A stretch of DNA of 8,898 bases from Candidatus Latescibacterota bacterium (GTDB taxonomy: Bacteria; Krumholzibacteriota; Krumholzibacteriia; Krumholzibacteriales; WJIX01): positions 1 to 8,898 of the forward strand of contig JAUXHZ010000029.1 in assembly GCA_030621255.1 (NCBI GenBank), written 5' to 3'. The notes beneath the pieces were generated by a model. The model saw only the letters and a program-made list of their open reading frames with translations. It was not told the DNA's origin and did no database searches. Shown here piece by piece: positions 6,515 to 8,898 of this stretch; the first letter of the stretch is position 1; every line of letters starts with the position of its first letter. The translations under genes and the position numbers were made by a program.

Positions 6515-7765
6515 CTATTCATTTTCATTCCCGTCATCGGCGCTTTCTTTCAAAAACTGAATTTGGACATCGATGATCCGCTGTCCCTCAAGGCAATCAA
6601 TTTTGAAACGCAGGCCTTTATAGTCAATTTCTTCCATCTCAATCGGCACTCTTCCTATTAAAGCGTAAAGGAATCCTCCAAGAGTATCCGCCTCTTCGGA
6701 TGGAATAGCTGTTTTCAATGCTTCATTAAGATCATTGATGCTTATTCTTCCCTTTACGGAATATCCCCCGGCGGAAAGTTTCCGGAGCAGAGGCCCTTCA
6801 TTGTCATCTTCATCTATTATTTCTCCCACTATTTCTTCGAGAATATCTTCAAGGGTTACAATTCCGGATGTTCCTCCATATTCATCAACAACTATCGCCA
6901 TATGTTTCTTCTGAAGTTTGAATTCCCTGAGCAAATCATCAATCTTTTTCCCCTCAGGCACATAATAAGCCTCTCTCAAAATTCTTTTGATCTCAAAATC
7001 ATCTTCATCTCTCAAGACAAACGCAAGGTCTTTTACAAAAAGAATGCCGATAATATTGTCCACACTTCCTTCATAAACCGGCACCCTCGAATTGCCGGCT
7101 TCAGATACCATCTTGCGGATTTCACCAAGCTCGGTGTGACTTTCAAGAGCAAAAATATCTATTCTGGGAACCATTACTTCCCTTGCCCTCTTCTCTCCGA
7201 ATTTAACTATACTCTGAACGAGCCGGCTTCCATTTTCTTTGATAAATCCCTCTTTATCCTCACCGGAATCGGGAAAAAGAAACAATGGAGAAGAAAATTC
7301 TTCGGAAAGACGGGGAAATACCTTTGTAACAAACCGCAGAAAAAATAGTGTTAGGGGTTTGAATAAAAAATAAAAGGGGAGCAACAGGCAGGAAAGGAAA
7401 AAGGCGGTTCTCACCGGGCTAATACTCGCAAGCCCCGCAGCCGAGATTGATACTGCAACTAGAAGTAAAATCAGGACAATCACTAATAAGTACGGCGACG
7501 CGGGAAATATATTCCCGGCTATTCCCGGAAGCATAGATGAATATATTACTACCATTATAATTTCCATCGATATTAAAGCCGTAATCAAATGCAATCTTCC
7601 CCTATGAAGTATCCTGAAACAAGCACTCCCTCCACCATCTCTTAAAAAGAGCTTTTCCTCACTAATCCTTGACACAATAGTGAAAGAAACAATCCCTCCT
7701 GATATCAAAGCCTGAAAGAGGAGAAAAAAAACATATCCTATAGACGATTTCAAAATAACCTGCAT
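6515..7765 (-). CDS. CorC/HlyC-type CBS-domain membrane protein with divergent N-terminus
   Basis: The C-terminal two thirds match the CorC/CNNM (hemolysin-related) family, whose members are linked to Mg2+/Co2+ export and resistance. A CBS pair spans about 196-318, opening with REVMVPRIDIFAL (195-207) and ending with VVDEYGGTSGIVTLEDILEEIVGEI (292-316). A CorC_HlyC domain follows (about 330-408, with ADTLGGFLYALIGRVP at 359-374). The N-terminal 150 residues contain about four membrane segments (10-30, 58-80, 91-113, 121-145), as in a DUF21 domain. However, I do not see the usual small/polar SExAL-type segment or the Asn-rich GN-N motif of the second helix; the corresponding helix reads ITALISMEIIMVVIYSSML. 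Transport activity is therefore uncertain, and a regulatory or membrane-protection role is possible. The ATG at 7765 has TAAGG six bases upstream. The gene follows ybeY by 33 bases, a common pairing. Confidence 0.88.
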   Translation of the reverse strand: MQVILKSSIGYVFFLLFQALISGGIVSFTIVSRISEEKLFLRDGGGSACFRILHRGRLHLITALISMEIIMVVIYSSMLPGIAGNIFPASPYLLVIVLILLLVAVSISAAGLASISPVRTAFFLSCLLLPFYFLFKPLTLFFLRFVTKVFPRLSEEFSSPLFLFPDSGEDKEGFIKENGSRLVQSIVKFGEKRAREVMVPRIDIFALESHTELGEIRKMVSEAGNSRVPVYEGSVDNIIGILFVKDLAFVLRDEDDFEIKRILREAYYVPEGKKIDDLLREFKLQKKHMAIVVDEYGGTSGIVTLEDILEEIVGEIIDEDDNEGPLLRKLSAGGYSVKGRISINDLNEALKTAIPSEEADTLGGFLYALIGRVPIEMEEIDYKGLRFKIDCLEGQRIIDVQIQFLKESADDGNENE

Positions 7766-7798
7766 AACGAACCTTACCCCATTATTGTAAAAAGGCGG

Positions 7799-8266
7799 TT
7801 AGACAAAAAGTTTGTCTACTTCTTCCCTGTCAAAGTAAGAAAGAAGACAATTCATCTCAGCCTTTTCCATTTCTTCAGCTTTTTCAGCGTTAGAGTGAGA
7901 ATGTCCAAGCAAATGGAATATACCATGCACAACGAGCCTTATCATATAAACTTCGGAAGAAACCCCTCGATACCGGGCGCCCTTACACAAAGAACGCCAG
8001 CAGAGAACTATCTCCCCCAACAGGGTTAAATCTCCTTCTGAAAATTTATCGTCATCGGAATATGGAAAAGTAAGAATCTCCGCCGGCCCTCTTCTCTTTT
8101 TGTATCTCCTATTGAACAACGCCATCTTTCTCTCACCAATAAGAATTACATTCAAGCATTTGCCGGCGGGGAGAATCTCCTTCGATATATCTTTAAGAAG
8201 AGGGGTTAACCTGAAAAATTCAGTTTGTCCTATTACTCCCGGGCGACTCAACATCCTTATTTTCAT
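7799..8266 (-). CDS. ybeY: Endoribonuclease YbeY (rRNA maturation factor)
   Basis: YbeY is a single-strand-specific, metal-dependent endoribonuclease needed for 16S rRNA 3' maturation and 70S ribosome quality control. The 155-residue length is normal. The zinc site is intact as H114-x3-H118-x5-H124 in VVHGIFHLLGHSH; the Asp that usually precedes the last His is replaced by Ser. The upstream block reads RGPAEILTFPYSD (59-71), a diverged form of the usual PTDVLSFPY. LLGEIVLC (82-89) matches the conserved LGDIxIC strand. The ATG at 8266 has AAGGAGGG about 11 bases upstream and overlaps the end of the HD gene by 47 bases; a second ATG four codons later is possible. The pgpH-ybeY-corC order is a classic conserved neighbourhood, which supports the call. 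Confidence 0.95.
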   Translation of the reverse strand: MKIRMLSRPGVIGQTEFFRLTPLLKDISKEILPAGKCLNVILIGERKMALFNRRYKKRRGPAEILTFPYSDDDKFSEGDLTLLGEIVLCWRSLCKGARYRGVSSEVYMIRLVVHGIFHLLGHSHSNAEKAEEMEKAEMNCLLSYFDREEVDKLFV

Positions 8267-8898
8267 TTTTTTCTATTCCCTCCTTTTCATCCTTCTCCTG
8301 TCCGGGATAAGCGAGCCGTTTATGAAAAGTAGCTGTTAATAATTTAATAAATCTCTCCCTTATCAGAGCGATATCATTCATCGTCAACCCGCTGTAATCA
8401 AGCTGATTTCCATACATTCTATCTTCAAATATTTTATCAACAATTGTGGTTATCCTCGGGGCTGTGGGTTCTTCAAGAGATCTTACAGCCGCCTCTGAAG
8501 AATCCGCGAGCATTATCAGCGCGTTCTCCTTGCTCTGAGGCTTTGGCCCTTGATACCTGAAATCATCTATATTCACACCATCATTAGAGTCATATTCAAG
8601 GGCCTTGTTATAGAAAAATGACATCACGCCTGTTCCATGATGTTCGCGGATAGCGTCAATAATTATCCGCGGCAGCTTCTCGTTTTTCGCGAGTTGAACT
8701 CCCTCTTTAACATGTGAAGCTAAAACCAGAGCGCTCATCGACGGAGTAAGTTTTTCGTGTTTGCTTATCGTCTCTCCCTTGTTCTCGTAAAAATACTCCG
8801 GTTTTGCTAATTTCCCAATATCATGGTAATAAGCGGCCACTCTTGCCAGAAGGCCGTTGGCGCCGACATCGTCCGAAGTCGGAGGCCAAGCGGTCTTA
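8220..8898 (-). CDS. pgpH: 7TM-HD (PgpH-type) cyclic-di-AMP phosphodiesterase, C-terminal part
   Basis: The 5' part of the gene lies beyond the right edge, including the extracellular 7TMR-HDED and membrane regions that the family would predict. What remains is the cytosolic HD domain, which in PgpH hydrolyses cyclic-di-AMP to pApA. Metal-binding signatures are complete: YYHDIGK (8830-8810), ASHVKEGVQLA, REHHGTG and MLADSSEAAVR. The conserved approach GANGLLARVAAYYHDIGK leads into the domain, so a GTG at 8840 is inside the protein and not its start. Within the last 25 or so bases before the edge the in-frame translation (KTAWPPTSDD) no longer looks like the family, which may reflect a base error there. 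The C-terminus is a highly charged Lys/Glu tail (about 30 residues) that contains the ribosome binding site and start of ybeY. Whether the substrate is cyclic-di-AMP in this organism is inferred from family membership. Confidence 0.88.
   Translation of the reverse strand, partial: KTAWPPTSDDVGANGLLARVAAYYHDIGKLAKPEYFYENKGETISKHEKLTPSMSALVLASHVKEGVQLAKNEKLPRIIIDAIREHHGTGVMSFFYNKALEYDSNDGVNIDDFRYQGPKPQSKENALIMLADSSEAAVRSLEEPTAPRITTIVDKIFEDRMYGNQLDYSGLTMNDIALIRERFIKLLTATFHKRLAYPGQEKDEKEGIEKNENKDVESPGSNRTN

Noticed and set aside
7766..7798. TACAAT -10-like box before the corC-like gene
   Set aside because: No -35 box lies at the right distance, and the gene sits in a tightly spaced operon.

Overview
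The window is a tightly packed bacterial housekeeping region. All nine genes recognised lie on the minus strand, so they read from the right edge to the left. In transcription order they are: a 7TM-HD (PgpH-type) cyclic-di-AMP phosphodiesterase (5' end outside the window), ybeY, a CorC/HlyC-type CBS membrane protein, a DUF502 membrane protein, mgtE, recO, glyQ and glyS. After a gap of about 390 bases comes the start of a small secreted protein that runs off the left edge. The host is Gram-negative-like in style: two-subunit glycyl-tRNA synthetase, good Shine-Dalgarno sites, moderate GC, A+T-leaning third positions. The gene order resembles that of uncultured FCB-type or deltaproteobacteria-like lineages. 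That placement is inference and cannot be fixed from this window.

Region 556-8898 looks like one long operon. Spacings are short: a 47-base overlap for HD/ybeY, 33 bases for ybeY/corC, 30 for corC/DUF502, 87 for DUF502/mgtE, 27 for mgtE/recO, 1 for recO/glyQ and 33 for glyQ/glyS. I see no convincing internal terminator. Several genes have more than one possible start. I chose starts from Shine-Dalgarno placement and the family's usual N-terminus, so DUF502, mgtE, recO and glyS begin later than the longest open frame.

Functionally the operon combines second-messenger turnover (HD domain), ribosome/rRNA quality control (YbeY), Mg2+ handling (MgtE and a CorC-like protein with an unusual membrane domain), recombination mediation (RecO) and glycine charging of tRNA (GlyQ/GlyS).

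The most unusual part is 168-555. It holds a strong sigma70-type promoter on the minus strand (TTGACA, 18-base spacer, extended TGG-TACAAT). This is followed by a leader of about 260 bases that can fold extensively and ends in a G-rich ribosome binding site before the secreted-protein gene. The leader has an 8-bp helix, a 6-bp hairpin inside a GGUGG/CCACC helix, and 5' and 3' ends that can pair with each other. I do not recognise it as a known riboswitch class. It is the best candidate here for an undescribed cis-acting RNA.
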